Origin: Streptomyces sp. NBC_01478
GTDB lineage: Bacteria > Actinomycetota > Actinomycetes > Streptomycetales > Streptomycetaceae
Assembly (NCBI RefSeq): GCF_036227225.1
Contig: NZ_CP109444.1
Span: forward strand, 4,011,501 to 4,075,500
DNA length: 64,000 bases
Reading direction: 5' to 3'
Shown: in pieces, positions 24,282 through 33,423 of the stretch
How positions within the stretch are numbered: the stretch's first letter is position 1
Layout: the number at the start of each line of letters is the position of its first letter
Position numbers and translations under genes: made by a program
Notes under the pieces: model-generated
Database searches by the model: none
Seen by the model: the letters and a program-made list of their open reading frames with translations, nothing else
What the model was told of the DNA's origin: nothing

Positions 24282-25187
24282 ATGCAGCTCCTGCCGGTGA
24301 ACCTCGCCTACTTCCTGGAGGTCGCCCGCACCGGATCGGTGACCGAGGCGGCGGTCGCCCTGAACGTCGCGCCGTCGGCGATCAGCCGGCAGATCGCGAA
24401 GCTGGAGTCCGGCATCGGGGTCCCGCTGTTCACCCGGCATCCGCGCGGGATGACCCTGACCGAGGCGGGCTCCAGACTGCTGGCCCACGCCCGCCGCACC
24501 GAGACCGAATCGACCACGCTGCTGGAGGAGTTGAGGACGGGGCGGGGCGCGGAGGCGCGCAGTGTCGCCGTCGCCTGTTCGGAGGGGTTCGCGCGGCGGC
24601 TGGTGCCGCGCGCGATCGCCGACTTCCGGCGTGCCCACCCCGACGTGGCCTTCCGGGTGGACGTGGTCGCCCGGCAGGAGGCGACGCGCCGCGTGGTCGA
24701 GGGGCTCGCCGATGTCGCCGTGACCTACACGATGGGCCCGCAGCACGACGTCCGTGTCGAGTGCGCCGTCGTGGTCCCGGTGGCCGCGATCGTCCCCCTC
24801 GGTCACGAACTCGCCGGACGCGACCGCATCGGCCTCGCGGACCTGTGCGGCTACCCGCTCGCACTGGCCTCGCCGGGCACGAGTCAGCGTGAACTCTTCG
24901 ACATCGGCGCCCAGTTGGAGGGGCTCACGGTCCGCCCCGCGCTGGTCTGCGACAGCCTAGGCCCGCAGTACGAGTTCGTACGATCCGGGGGCGGCCTCGC
25001 TCTCGTCGGAGACCTGGGTGACATCGGGCAGGACACCGCGACCGAGGGCGTGGCCTATGTCCGCGTCGATCACCCGGTGTTCCGGCAGCGCGAGGCGCAG
25101 GTGCAGACGGCGACGGGGCGACGGCCGTCCTGGTCGGCGACCCAGTTCACCGAACTGCTGGTGGGAGCGCTGCGGCGGGACCGGTGA
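24282..25187 (+). CDS. LysR-family transcriptional regulator
   Basis: 301 residues. The winged HTH lies at the N-terminus: LAYFLEVARTGSVTEAAVALNVAPSAISRQIAKLESGIGVPLFTRHPRGMTLTEAG. The effector-binding domain starts near residue 90 (ARSVAVACSEGFARRLVPRAIADFRRAHPDVAFRV). It is divergent from the M20 peptidase across a 153-bp region and is the natural regulator of the peptidase/transporter pair. The co-inducer is probably their substrate. Confidence 0.92.
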   Translation: MQLLPVNLAYFLEVARTGSVTEAAVALNVAPSAISRQIAKLESGIGVPLFTRHPRGMTLTEAGSRLLAHARRTETESTTLLEELRTGRGAEARSVAVACSEGFARRLVPRAIADFRRAHPDVAFRVDVVARQEATRRVVEGLADVAVTYTMGPQHDVRVECAVVVPVAAIVPLGHELAGRDRIGLADLCGYPLALASPGTSQRELFDIGAQLEGLTVRPALVCDSLGPQYEFVRSGGGLALVGDLGDIGQDTATEGVAYVRVDHPVFRQREAQVQTATGRRPSWSATQFTELLVGALRRDR

Positions 25188-25312
25188 CTCCGGTGTACGC
25201 GGACGCGGGCATCGACCGGCTGATGTGCTTCCAGCAGGTGGGAACGATCCTGCACGAGCGGGTCATGGACAGCATCCGCCGGGTCGGTGAGCTGATCCCC
25301 GAGTTCGCGTAA
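25184..25312 (+). pseudogene. Luciferase-like (LLM-class) oxidoreductase, C-terminal remnant
   Basis: Forty-two codons from GTG 25184, overlapping the LysR stop, read YADAGIDRLMCFQQVGTILHERVMDSIRRVG then ELIPEFA. This is the usual C-terminal end of LLM-class flavin-dependent monooxygenases (AG.DRLMC..Q.G..PHE.VM.SI...G..VIP.F). The other ~300 residues are missing, so it is a relic of a deletion next to the LysR gene. Confidence 0.75.
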
Positions 25313-25380
25313 CCGGCGCGCTCCCTTTCCCGGACAGGCTTTCTTGACTGACCGTTCTCGTTAAATCTAGGCTGTCGGGC

Positions 25381-25965
25381 ATGGCCAGGACCAAGGAGTT
25401 CGACCCCGAGGCCGCGCTGCGGGCAGCCCTGGAGCTGTTCTGGCGGCGCGGCTACGAGGCGACGTCGATGTCCGACCTCGTCGAGCACCTCGGCGTCGGG
25501 CGGGCCAGCATCTACGCGACCTTCGGCAACAAGCACGAGCTGTACCTGAAGGCGCTGGAGAGCTACGACCGCGCCGGACTCACCCCGATGGTCCGGGAGT
25601 TGTCCCAGCCGGGCCCCGCGCTGCCGCCCGTACGAGCGATCGTACGGCGGTACGCGACCGAGGCGGCGAACGAGCAACTACGGGCGCTGGGCTGCCTGGT
25701 GACCAACACGGCGGCCGAACTGGCCCCGCACGACGCGGCGGCGACCCGGCTGGTGGAGCGCAACTGGGACCAGTTGGAGGCCGTGTTGCGCTCGGCGCTG
25801 GTGCGGGCCCAGGCGCAGGGCGAGCTGCCCGCCGACCGCGATCCGCTCGCCCTCGCGCGCCTGCTGCTGGTGCTGATGCAGGGGCTGCGGGTGGTCGGCC
25901 GGGCGTCCGGGGACCCGGCGCGGGTGCGGGACGCGGCGGAGCAGGCGTTGACGCTGCTCGACTGA
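25381..25965 (+). CDS. TetR/AcrR-family regulator
   Basis: 194 residues. FDPEAALRAALELFWRRGYEATSMSDLVEHLGVGRASIYATFGNKHELYLKAL is a typical TetR HTH, with a helical ligand domain ending near residue 190. It is transcribed in the same direction as an SDR gene 71 bp downstream. The SDR promoter holds ACCGATCGGT, and a related TGACCGTTCTCG lies before this gene, so it probably controls both. The group resembles regulators of quinone/aldehyde-responsive SDRs. Confidence 0.9.
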   Translation: MARTKEFDPEAALRAALELFWRRGYEATSMSDLVEHLGVGRASIYATFGNKHELYLKALESYDRAGLTPMVRELSQPGPALPPVRAIVRRYATEAANEQLRALGCLVTNTAAELAPHDAAATRLVERNWDQLEAVLRSALVRAQAQGELPADRDPLALARLLLVLMQGLRVVGRASGDPARVRDAAEQALTLLD

Positions 25966-26008
25966 GGCTCCGGGCCACGCAAGGCGCCTCCGCATGTCCC
26001 CATACTGA

Positions 26009-26018
26009 ACCGATCGGT
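26009..26018. promoter_or_regulatory. ACCGATCGGT palindrome, probable TetR operator
   Basis: A perfect 10-bp palindrome 19 nt before the SDR start. A partial match (GACCGTTCTCGTT, about 25350-25362) precedes the TetR gene itself. This fits autoregulation plus SDR control. Confidence 0.5.
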
Positions 26019-26036
26019 CAAGAAAGAGGCCCGTTC

Positions 26037-26837
26037 ATGAGCAACCGCTCCAACGACAGCTCCAGCAGCCGCTCCCGCAACCGCTTCTCCGGCAGGACCG
26101 CCCTCGTCACCGGGGCCGGGTCCGGGATAGGACGCGCCATCGCCCTCGCGTTCGCCGCCGAGGGGGCGAACGTCGTCGTCGCCGGGCGCCGCCGCGAACC
26201 GCTCGACGAGACCGTCGCCCTGATCGAGGCCGGGGGCGGGAAGGCCCTCGCCGTGAGCGCCGACGTGTCCAGGGCCGCCGACGCCGACGCCCTGGTGCGG
26301 GCGGCCGTCGACCGGTACGGCTCGCTCGACGTGGCCGTCAACAACGCGGGGATCTTCCGGGGCGGTCAGCCCCTCGCCGACCTCACCGAGGAGGACTGGC
26401 GCGCACAGCTCGACATCAACGTGACCGGTGTGTTCCTGGCCCTGCGTGCCGAGATCGCGCACATGCGCACCCAGCCCTCCGGCGGCGCGATCGTCAACGT
26501 GGCGTCCACCTTCGGCGTGCACACCAGCAGCCCCGGGGCCGCCGCCTACGCCGCGTCGAAGGCCGCCGTGGCCGTGCTGAGCAAGGGCGCCGCCGTGGAC
26601 CACATCCGCGAGGGCGTCCGGATCAACGTGGTCAGCCCCGGTGCCACCGACACCCCCATGTCCCTGCGGGCCGGCGAGACGGAGGCCGACCGCGCCGAAC
26701 GCGTACGGGCCACGCTCCCCCTGGGCCGTATCTCCGCCACGGCCGAAGTCGCCGCCGCCGTCCTCTACTTGGCCTCGGACGACGCGGCGTCGGTGGTGGG
26801 CACGGACCTGGTGGTGGACAGCGGAGCGACGGCGTGA
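26037..26837 (+). CDS. SDR-family NAD(P)-dependent oxidoreductase
   Basis: 266 residues. Classical SDR motifs are present: TGAGSGIGRAIA (cofactor loop), NNAGIF, the catalytic Ser region NVASTFGVHTSS, YAASKAAVAVLSKG (YxxxK) and the closing SPGATDTP. Length and motif order fit 3-oxoacyl-reductase/glucose-dehydrogenase-like classical SDRs. The first ~17 residues are Ser/Arg/Asn-rich and probably disordered. It is likely repressed by the adjacent TetR protein. The substrate is unknown. Confidence 0.9.
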   Translation: MSNRSNDSSSSRSRNRFSGRTALVTGAGSGIGRAIALAFAAEGANVVVAGRRREPLDETVALIEAGGGKALAVSADVSRAADADALVRAAVDRYGSLDVAVNNAGIFRGGQPLADLTEEDWRAQLDINVTGVFLALRAEIAHMRTQPSGGAIVNVASTFGVHTSSPGAAAYAASKAAVAVLSKGAAVDHIREGVRINVVSPGATDTPMSLRAGETEADRAERVRATLPLGRISATAEVAAAVLYLASDDAASVVGTDLVVDSGATA

Positions 26838-26856
26838 GGACCGGCAACTCGCAGAC

Positions 26857-27783
26857 TCACGCCTTGAGTTGGTCGTAGGCGACACCCGTCAACGCCTCCG
26901 AGGCGGCCCAAAGGCGTTCACCCATCGCATCGTTGAGGGTCCAGCGTGCCCGCCAGGACGGTGCCGGTGCCCCGCGCCACATCGCGATGCGGGGCCCGAA
27001 GAAGGAGTCGGGGCGTACGCCGGGGGCGGTGGCGGCGTAGAGCGAGGGCAGCGCGCCGGCCTCCGCCGACTGGGCGAAGACCCGGTTGCCGAGTTCCATG
27101 ACCCGTTCCGCACCCCTGCGCCCCTCCGCCTGCGGCCCGGCGGTCTGGAGGTTGGTGGCGGCGTACCCGGGGTGGGCGGCGGTCGCGACCACCCCCGAAC
27201 CGGCCGCCGCGAGCCGCCGCGCCAGCTCGTGCGTGAAGAGCAGGTTGGCGGTCTTGGACCGGGAGTACGCGGTCCAACGGCTGTACCGGCGCTCGCTGTT
27301 GAGGTCGTCGATGTCGATGTTGGCGAGCGTGTGCATGAAGCTGGAGAGCGTGACGATCCGCGCGTCGGGCGCGTCGAGCAGGGCCGGCAGCAGCAGCCCG
27401 GTGAGCGCGAAGTGCCCGAGGTGGTTGACCCCGAACTGCGTCTCGAAGCCGTCCACCGTCGTGCCGTACGGCATCGCCATGACCCCGGCGTTGTTGACGA
27501 GCAGATCGAGCCGCTCGTACGGGAAGTTGGCCGCGAACTCCCGTACGGAAGACAGGTCCCCGAGATCCAGCCGCCTGAACTGGGCCTCGGCGCCCGGCAC
27601 TTCGGCCACGATCCGGTCGGCGGCCGCGCTCCCCCGCACCGCACTCCGGCAGGCGAGCACGACCCGGGCCCCCTTACGGGCGAGCTCCCGCGCGGTGACG
27701 TAGCCGAGCCCGCTGTTGGCCCCGGTAACGACGGCGACCCGGCCGCGCTGATCGGGGACGGCCTTCTCGTTCCAGCCGGACAT
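26857..27783 (-). CDS. SDR-family oxidoreductase (retinol-dehydrogenase-like)
   Basis: 308 residues from ATG 27783 with GGAGGG upstream. VVTGANSGLGYVTARELARKGARVVLACR is the NADP-binding loop with an Arg favouring NADP. NNAGVM, the catalytic Ser in RIVTLSSFMH and YSRSKTANLLFTHEL (YxxxK) follow, then HPGYAATNLQ. This set is typical of WW-domain-oxidoreductase/retinol-dehydrogenase-like bacterial SDRs. It converges with the SDR at 26037, leaving 19 bp between stops. Confidence 0.9.
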   Translation of the reverse strand: MSGWNEKAVPDQRGRVAVVTGANSGLGYVTARELARKGARVVLACRSAVRGSAAADRIVAEVPGAEAQFRRLDLGDLSSVREFAANFPYERLDLLVNNAGVMAMPYGTTVDGFETQFGVNHLGHFALTGLLLPALLDAPDARIVTLSSFMHTLANIDIDDLNSERRYSRWTAYSRSKTANLLFTHELARRLAAAGSGVVATAAHPGYAATNLQTAGPQAEGRRGAERVMELGNRVFAQSAEAGALPSLYAATAPGVRPDSFFGPRIAMWRGAPAPSWRARWTLNDAMGERLWAASEALTGVAYDQLKA

Positions 27784-27966
27784 GGGCGGCTCCCTCCGTC
27801 GACGCCTGACTCCCGGCGTACGAAGAGCGTACGAGAGCCGGACCGGCCCCGCTCCCCCCACGCCGAGTGATGCGACCGTCACGGACCATCACAGGTTGGT
27901 CACTCCTCCTTCACCCACCCCGACCCGGCGTTACGTTCCATGCCACACCAGACACAGGGGGACGAG

Positions 27967-28449
27967 ATGACCCATCCGTACGCGATGCCACCCGTACCAC
28001 CGGTACCCCGGCCCGTCCGGCCCGCGCCCCGCTGGGCGCGCAAGCGGTACGTACTCCCCGCACTCGCGCTGACCCTCTTCGTCGGCGCGGGTATCGGCGC
28101 CTCCGGCCAGGACACGAAGAAGGACACGGCGAGCGACGCGAAGCCGGCGGCGGCCAGGCCCCAGCCGACGACGACCGTCACGGCGACCGCGACGGAGACC
28201 ACCACCCCGGCCCCCGCGCCCACGGTCACGGTCACCACGACGAAGACCGTCAAGGTCACCAGGACGGTCACCGCCGAGGCGGCGGGCGGCGGCTCCGAGG
28301 ACACCGGCTCCGACTCCGGCGGAGGCGGCAGCACCTACTACGCGAACTGCACCGCCGCCCGCGCCGCCGGCGTCACGCCCCTCCACCGGGGCGATCCCGG
28401 CTACGACTCCCACCTCGACCGGGACGGGGACGGCGTCGCCTGCGAGTGA
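27967..28449 (+). CDS. Excalibur-domain secreted/membrane protein
   Basis: 160 residues from ATG 27967 with GGGGGACGAG ahead. After a Pro-rich start there is one hydrophobic segment (RYVLPALALTLFVGAGIGASG), then a long Thr/Pro/Val linker (VTATATETTTPAPAPTVTV). The C-terminal excalibur calcium-binding domain reads YYANCTAARAAGVTPLHRGDPGY...LDRDGDGVACE, with DxDxDG. The linker suggests it spans or is exposed on the cell wall. Excalibur domains occur in extracellular nucleases and surface proteins; no nuclease part is present here. Confidence 0.88.
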   Translation: MTHPYAMPPVPPVPRPVRPAPRWARKRYVLPALALTLFVGAGIGASGQDTKKDTASDAKPAAARPQPTTTVTATATETTTPAPAPTVTVTTTKTVKVTRTVTAEAAGGGSEDTGSDSGGGGSTYYANCTAARAAGVTPLHRGDPGYDSHLDRDGDGVACE

Positions 28450-28515
28450 CGGCGGACAGCAGCGGTGAGCGCCGAACCGGTACCGCGCCGGATCCGAGGA
28501 CGGTACGGTCCCGCC

Positions 28516-28806
28516 ATGGAATCCAGGCAGCCCGACGGTCCTGCTCCATCTGAGGATCCCGCTCCGCCTGATGATCCCGCGCCACTTGAAGAACCCGCTC
28601 CGAAGTACAGGACGTTCCGGAGCCGTATCGGTTTCCTCGTTCGCCATTTCGCCCGGCGGCCCTTGTTGCTCGCCGGGCTGCTGGCGTGGACCGGGTGCGC
28701 GGTCTTCCTGGGGAAGCTGCTTCCTGAGCCTCTGGCGGCCGTGGCCTGGGCGGTGTTCTACCTTCTCGGCATGCTCCTCTTCTACCCCGGCGAGATCGAC
28801 GAATAG
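28516..28806 (+). CDS. Small membrane protein
   Basis: 96 residues from ATG 28516; GTG 28465 would add 17. The N-terminal third is a Pro/Asp-rich, repeat-like acidic segment (PSEDPAPPDDPAPLEEPAPK). Two hydrophobic helices follow (PLLLAGLLAWTGCAVFLGKLL and LAAVAWAVFYLLGMLLFYPG). The family is unknown to me. A terminator follows within 30 bp. Confidence 0.65.
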   Translation: MESRQPDGPAPSEDPAPPDDPAPLEEPAPKYRTFRSRIGFLVRHFARRPLLLAGLLAWTGCAVFLGKLLPEPLAAVAWAVFYLLGMLLFYPGEIDE

Positions 28807-28833
28807 AGCGCGACCTCACAGGCGGCACGGAAA

Positions 28834-28864
28834 GGGGCGGCACCCCCGCACAGGGTGCCGCCCC
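28834..28864. terminator. Bidirectional terminator between small membrane protein and ppdK
   Basis: GGGGCGGCACCC pairs perfectly with GGGTGCCGCCCC over 12 bp with a 7-nt loop, between two convergent genes. Confidence 0.8.
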
Positions 28865-28934
28865 TCTCCTCATGATCCGGAACGGCCGCCGTGTCGGTGA
28901 GGGTCAGGATGACCGACGGCTGTCCCGGGGTCCG

Positions 28935-31655
28935 TCAGCGGTGGTCGCTGCCCTGTGCCGCCGAAGCCGCCCGCCCCGCCTCCAGTCGCGCCACCGGAAT
29001 CCGGAACGGCGAGCAGGAGACGTAGTCCAGTCCGACCTCGTGGAAGAAGTGGACCGACTCGGGGTCGCCGCCGTGTTCGCCGCAGACGCCGAGCTTGAGG
29101 TCGGGGCGGGTCTCGCGGCCTGCCTTCGCCGCGAGTTTCACCAGCGAACCCACGCCGTCGCGGTCGATGGTCTCGAAGGGGCTGACTCCGAAGATGCCCT
29201 TCTCCAAGTACGCGGTGAAGAACGAGGCTTCTACGTCGTCCCGGCTGAAGCCCCACACCGTCTGGGTGAGGTCGTTCGTGCCGAAGGAGAAGAACTCCGC
29301 CGCCTCCGCGATCTGGCCCGCCGTCAGTGCGGCGCGCGGGAGTTCGATCATCGTGCCGATCGACAGCTTCAGGGACGTGCCCGTCGCGGCCTCCACCTCG
29401 GCGATGACCTGGTCGGCCTCCTCGCGGACGATCTCCAGCTCCTGGACCGTGCCGACGAGCGGGATCATGACCTCGGCGCGCGGGTCGCCCTTCGCCGCCT
29501 TGCGCTCGGCCGCGGCCTCGGCGATCGCCCGCACCTGCATCGTGAACAGGCCGGGGATGACCAGACCGAGGCGTACGCCCCGCAGGCCCAGCATCGGGTT
29601 CTGCTCGTGCAGGCGGTGCACCGCCTGGAGGAGGCGCAGGTCGTTCTCGTGGGACTCCTGGCGGGACTCCGCGAGCGCGACGCGGACCGACAACTCCGTG
29701 ATGTCCGGCAGGAATTCGTGCAGCGGCGGGTCCAACAGGCGCACGGTGACCGGGAGTCCGTCCATCGCCTTGAACAGCTCGACGAAGTCGGCCTTCTGGA
29801 GCGGGAGAAGAGCCTTGAGAGACTCCTCGCGTTCGGTGTCCGTGTCGGCCAGGATCAGGCGTTCCACCAGCTCGCGGCGGTCGCCGAGGAACATGTGCTC
29901 AGTACGGCAGAGGCCGATGCCCTGCGCGCCGAAGCGGCGGGCGCGCAGCGCGTCCTCGGCGTTGTCCGCGTTGGCGCGGACCCTCAACCGGCGTACGCGG
30001 TCCGCGTATCCGATGATCCGGTGCACGGCCTCGACCAGTTCGTCGGCGTCGTCGGCGCCCGCGTGCATGCGGCCCTCGAAGTACTCCACGACGGGGGACG
30101 GCACGACCGGGACCTCACCGAGGTACACCTTGCCGCTGGACCCGTCGATGGAGATGACGTCGCCCTCCTCCACCACGTGCCCGCCCGGCACGACCATCCG
30201 GCGCCGCTTGGTGTCGACTTCGAGCTCCTCGGCACCGCAGACACAGGTCTTGCCCATGCCCCGCGCCACGACGGCCGCGTGCGAGGTCTTGCCGCCCCTG
30301 CTGGTCAGGATGCCCTCGGCCGCGATCATGCCGTCGAGGTCGTCCGGGTTCGTCTCGCGGCGGACCAGGATGACCTTCTCGCCCGAACGTGACCACTTCA
30401 CCGCCGTGTACGAGTCGAAGACCACCTTGCCGACCGCCGCACCCGGCGACGCCGCGATGCCCCGGCCGACCTTCTGGACCTTCGCCTCGTCGTCGAAGCG
30501 CGGGAACATCAACTGCGCCAACTGGGCGCCGGTGACCCGCTGGAGGGCCTCCGCCTCGTCGATCAGTCCCTGGTCGACGAGTTGGGTCGCGATCCGGAAG
30601 GCCGCACCCGCCGTCCGTTTCCCCACCCGCGTCTGCAGCATCCACAACTGCCCGCGCTCGATGGTGAATTCGATGTCGCAGAGATCCTTGTAGTGGTTCT
30701 CCAGGGTCTTCATGATCTGCATGAGCTGGTCGTACGACGCCTTGTCGATCTGCTCGAGTTCCGCGAGGGGCACGGTGTTCCGGATGCCGGCGACGACGTC
30801 CTCGCCCTGCGCGTTCTGCAAGTAGTCGCCGTAGACGCCCTGGTGGCCGCTGGCCGGGTCGCGCGTGAAGGCCACACCCGTGCCCGAGTCGGGGCCGAGG
30901 TTGCCGAAGACCATCGAGCAGACGTTGACGGCCGTGCCGAGGTCGTGCGGGATGCGCTCCTGGCGGCGGTAGAGCTTGGCGCGGTCGGTGTTCCAGGAGT
31001 CGAAGACCGCGTGGATGGCGAGGTCCATCTGCTCGCGCGGGTCCTGCGGGAAGTCGCGGCCCGCCTCGGCCTTGACGATCCGCTTGAAGCGGGTGACCAG
31101 CTTCTTCAGGTCGGCCGCGTCCAGCTCGGTGTCGACGGTGACCTTCTTGGTCTCCTTGGCCTTGTCGAGGGCCTCTTCGAAGAGGTCGCCGTCGACGCCG
31201 AGGACGGTCTTGCCGAACATCTGGATGAGGCGGCGGTACGAGTCCCACGCGAAGCGCTCGTCGCCGGCCTGCTTCGCCAGGCCCTGCACGGACTTGTCGG
31301 AGAGGCCGATGTTCAGGACGGTGTCCATCATGCCGGGCATGGAGAACTTCGCCCCGGAACGGACCGATACGAGGAGGGGATCGTCGGCCTGCCCGAGCTG
31401 CTTGCCCATCGTCGACTCAAGCGCGTCGAGGTGTGCACTCACCTCGTCACGCAGTGCCGCCGGCTCCTCGCCACTGTCGAGGTAGGTCTTGCACGCCTCG
31501 GTGGTGATGGTGAAGCCCGGGGGCACGGGAAGGCCCAGGTTCGTCATCTCGGCGAGGTTCGCGCCCTTGCCGCCGAGAAGATCCTTGAGGTCCTTGTTTC
31601 CCTCGGTGAAGTCGTAGACGAACTTCGCTACGTGGGGTTCTTTGTTTTCCGACAC
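28935..31655 (-). CDS. ppdK: Pyruvate, phosphate dikinase
   Basis: 906 residues from GTG 31655 with GAGGAG ahead. The nucleotide-binding domain begins FVYDFTEGNKDLKDLLGGKGANLAEMTNLGLPVPPGF. The central phospho-His swivelling domain holds LTSRGGKTSHAAVVARGMGKTCVCG. The C-terminal PEP/pyruvate TIM barrel includes GLCRTEHMF, EVMIPLVGTVQEL and CGEHGGDPESV with the catalytic Cys. It interconverts pyruvate, ATP and Pi with PEP, AMP and PPi, serving gluconeogenesis or PPi recycling. Length matches the usual ~880-910. Codons further upstream in frame are unlikely to be translated. Confidence 0.96.
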   Translation of the reverse strand: MSENKEPHVAKFVYDFTEGNKDLKDLLGGKGANLAEMTNLGLPVPPGFTITTEACKTYLDSGEEPAALRDEVSAHLDALESTMGKQLGQADDPLLVSVRSGAKFSMPGMMDTVLNIGLSDKSVQGLAKQAGDERFAWDSYRRLIQMFGKTVLGVDGDLFEEALDKAKETKKVTVDTELDAADLKKLVTRFKRIVKAEAGRDFPQDPREQMDLAIHAVFDSWNTDRAKLYRRQERIPHDLGTAVNVCSMVFGNLGPDSGTGVAFTRDPASGHQGVYGDYLQNAQGEDVVAGIRNTVPLAELEQIDKASYDQLMQIMKTLENHYKDLCDIEFTIERGQLWMLQTRVGKRTAGAAFRIATQLVDQGLIDEAEALQRVTGAQLAQLMFPRFDDEAKVQKVGRGIAASPGAAVGKVVFDSYTAVKWSRSGEKVILVRRETNPDDLDGMIAAEGILTSRGGKTSHAAVVARGMGKTCVCGAEELEVDTKRRRMVVPGGHVVEEGDVISIDGSSGKVYLGEVPVVPSPVVEYFEGRMHAGADDADELVEAVHRIIGYADRVRRLRVRANADNAEDALRARRFGAQGIGLCRTEHMFLGDRRELVERLILADTDTEREESLKALLPLQKADFVELFKAMDGLPVTVRLLDPPLHEFLPDITELSVRVALAESRQESHENDLRLLQAVHRLHEQNPMLGLRGVRLGLVIPGLFTMQVRAIAEAAAERKAAKGDPRAEVMIPLVGTVQELEIVREEADQVIAEVEAATGTSLKLSIGTMIELPRAALTAGQIAEAAEFFSFGTNDLTQTVWGFSRDDVEASFFTAYLEKGIFGVSPFETIDRDGVGSLVKLAAKAGRETRPDLKLGVCGEHGGDPESVHFFHEVGLDYVSCSPFRIPVARLEAGRAASAAQGSDHR

Positions 31656-31857
31656 GGGTCTCGACTCCTCGGGACGCGGGTGGCTGCCCTGACGGGCAGG
31701 AACATACCCAGATCGAAGGCGTCTGGGTACGTCCACTTGCATGTCATGCGTCCGTAACCAGTCGTCCGCCAGCGGATCGAAAGTCAAGGCTCGGCAAGCG
31801 AACACCGCCGAGTGTTTTCACTTCTTGAACGCGACCAGGCCCATCTGCGGCATTTTC

Positions 31858-31871
31858 CGCTCACCTGAGCG
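31858..31871. promoter_or_regulatory. CGCTCA-N2-TGAGCG palindrome, copy 1
   Basis: CGCTCAccTGAGCG, with outer C/G extending the arms to 7 bp, in the ppdK upstream region. A second copy lies at 31960-31973. The spacing of 102 bp is close to ten helical turns. Confidence 0.4.
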
Positions 31872-31908
31872 GGTTATGCGCTCGCTTGATTTCGATCGAT
31901 GAACGATC

Positions 31909-31935
31909 AAGGGGTGGCACGGAGTGCCACCCCTT
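31909..31935. terminator. Terminator downstream of ROK regulator
   Basis: AAGGGGTGGCAC and its exact complement GTGCCACCCCTT close a 3-nt loop. It lies between the ROK gene end (32101) and the ppdK start and lies between the two CGCTCA-TGAGCG palindromes. The rest of 31656-32100 has no gene. Confidence 0.7.
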
Positions 31936-31959
31936 GGAGAAGTGCAGCCGCGCAAGATC

Positions 31960-31973
31960 CGCTCAACTGAGCG
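31960..31973. promoter_or_regulatory. CGCTCA-N2-TGAGCG palindrome, copy 2
   Basis: CGCTCAacTGAGCG, arms identical to copy 1, on the far side of the hairpin at 31909-31935. Confidence 0.4.
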
Positions 31974-32100
31974 CCACCCCTATCAAAGGTGGTGAGAATC
32001 ACGCTTCCACACCCGGCCGGATTTCACCATGCGGACGGACCTCGGACGGACCTCGGACATGTCCCGGGACCGCAACGCGGACGTCACATGCCCGCGGACG

Positions 32101-33303
32101 TCACACGCCCAGCGCGAGCAGCCGCTCCTCGACCCGCTCCGGCGCGTACAGGTGCTCCACGACCAGCGCCCCCGCCCCCACCAGACCGGCCCGCTCGCCG
32201 AGCCGCGAGGTCAGTACGTGCAGATGAGCGGTGGAGCGCGGCAGCGCCCGCTGGTACAGCAGCTCCCGTACGCCGGTGAGGAAGGAGGTTCCGGCCAGGT
32301 CTCCCGCGATCATCAGCACCCCGGGGTTGAGGAGCGTCACCACGGTCGCCAGGACGTCCCCGACCTGCCGTCCCGCCTCGCGGGCGAACGCCGCCGCTCC
32401 CGGATGCCCCGAGGCCAGCAGGTCCCGTACATCCGAGCCGGACGCGGCCGGCACCCCGGTCTCGACCAGTCGCCGCGCCACGGCGCCACCGCTGGCGACG
32501 GCGGCGAGACAGCCGTAGGAGCCGCAACGGCACAGCGCCTGCGCGCCCGCCGGGATCCGGATGTGGCCGATGTCGCCGGCGCCGCCGTCGATCCCCCGGA
32601 AGATGGAACCGCCGACGACGACTCCGGCGCCGATACCGGTCGAGACCTTGACCAGGACGAAGGCCGAGCAGTCGGGGTACCCGGTGCGCTGTTCGCCGTA
32701 CGCCATGAGGTTGGCGTCGTTGTCGACGAGGACCGGTACCCGGGGGGCGCCGGTGTGTTCCGTGAAGGCGCGGGCCAGGCGGCCCCTTATGTCGTAGCCG
32801 TCCCAGCCGGGCATGATCGGCGGCTGGACGACCCGGCCGGTCTCGCTGTCGACGGGGCCGGGGACGGCGAGCCCGATCCCGCAGACCTCGGACGCCCGGT
32901 GCCCGGCCTTCTCCAGCAACTCGGCGAACCAGCGGCCGAGTTCGCCCAGTACGGCGTCCGGGCCGTCCTCGATGACGAGCGTGCCGCCGTGCTCGGCGAG
33001 GATCTCGCCGGTGAGCGAGAGGACGCACGCGCGCGCGTGGCGGGTGTCCAGGTCCGCCGCGAGGACCACGGCATGGGCGTCGTCGAATTCGAGGGTGATC
33101 GAGGGGCGTCCGCCCAGCGGGGAGTCCACGGGACCGCCCGCGCCCTCGCGCAGCCAGCCCGCGCGGAAGAGCCGGTCCAGGCGCTGGCCGACGGTCGCGC
33201 GGGAGAGACCCGTCACCTGTTGGAGGGCACCGCGGGTCGTGGCGCGCCCGGTGCGCACCAGTTCGAGCAGATCTCCGGCGCTCCCTTGACCTCTTCCCGT
33301 CAT
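32101..33303 (-). CDS. ROK-family transcriptional regulator
   Basis: 400 residues from ATG 33303 (GGGGG ahead); GTG 33309 is possible. The N-terminal winged HTH is TTRGALQQVTGLSRATVGQRLDRLFRAGWL. The ROK kinase-like domain contains GIGLAVPGPVDSETG, LVDNDANLMAYGEQ, VSTGIGAGVVVGG and a zinc-like CRCGSYGCLAAVASGG. ROK repressors respond to sugars or sugar phosphates. It is divergent from the glycosidase/debranching operon at 33424 across an AT-rich promoter region and probably regulates it. Confidence 0.92.
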   Translation of the reverse strand: MTGRGQGSAGDLLELVRTGRATTRGALQQVTGLSRATVGQRLDRLFRAGWLREGAGGPVDSPLGGRPSITLEFDDAHAVVLAADLDTRHARACVLSLTGEILAEHGGTLVIEDGPDAVLGELGRWFAELLEKAGHRASEVCGIGLAVPGPVDSETGRVVQPPIMPGWDGYDIRGRLARAFTEHTGAPRVPVLVDNDANLMAYGEQRTGYPDCSAFVLVKVSTGIGAGVVVGGSIFRGIDGGAGDIGHIRIPAGAQALCRCGSYGCLAAVASGGAVARRLVETGVPAASGSDVRDLLASGHPGAAAFAREAGRQVGDVLATVVTLLNPGVLMIAGDLAGTSFLTGVRELLYQRALPRSTAHLHVLTSRLGERAGLVGAGALVVEHLYAPERVEERLLALGV

Positions 33304-33423
33304 GCGCACCCCCTTGTGTTTCTCAACCCTGCATTACATATTGAGTTTTGCGTGTTAAATAGACGTAACCCTACGGTAGCCATGACCGAACCGGTCGGCA
33401 CGATGTGTTTCGTGGAGTCCCGA

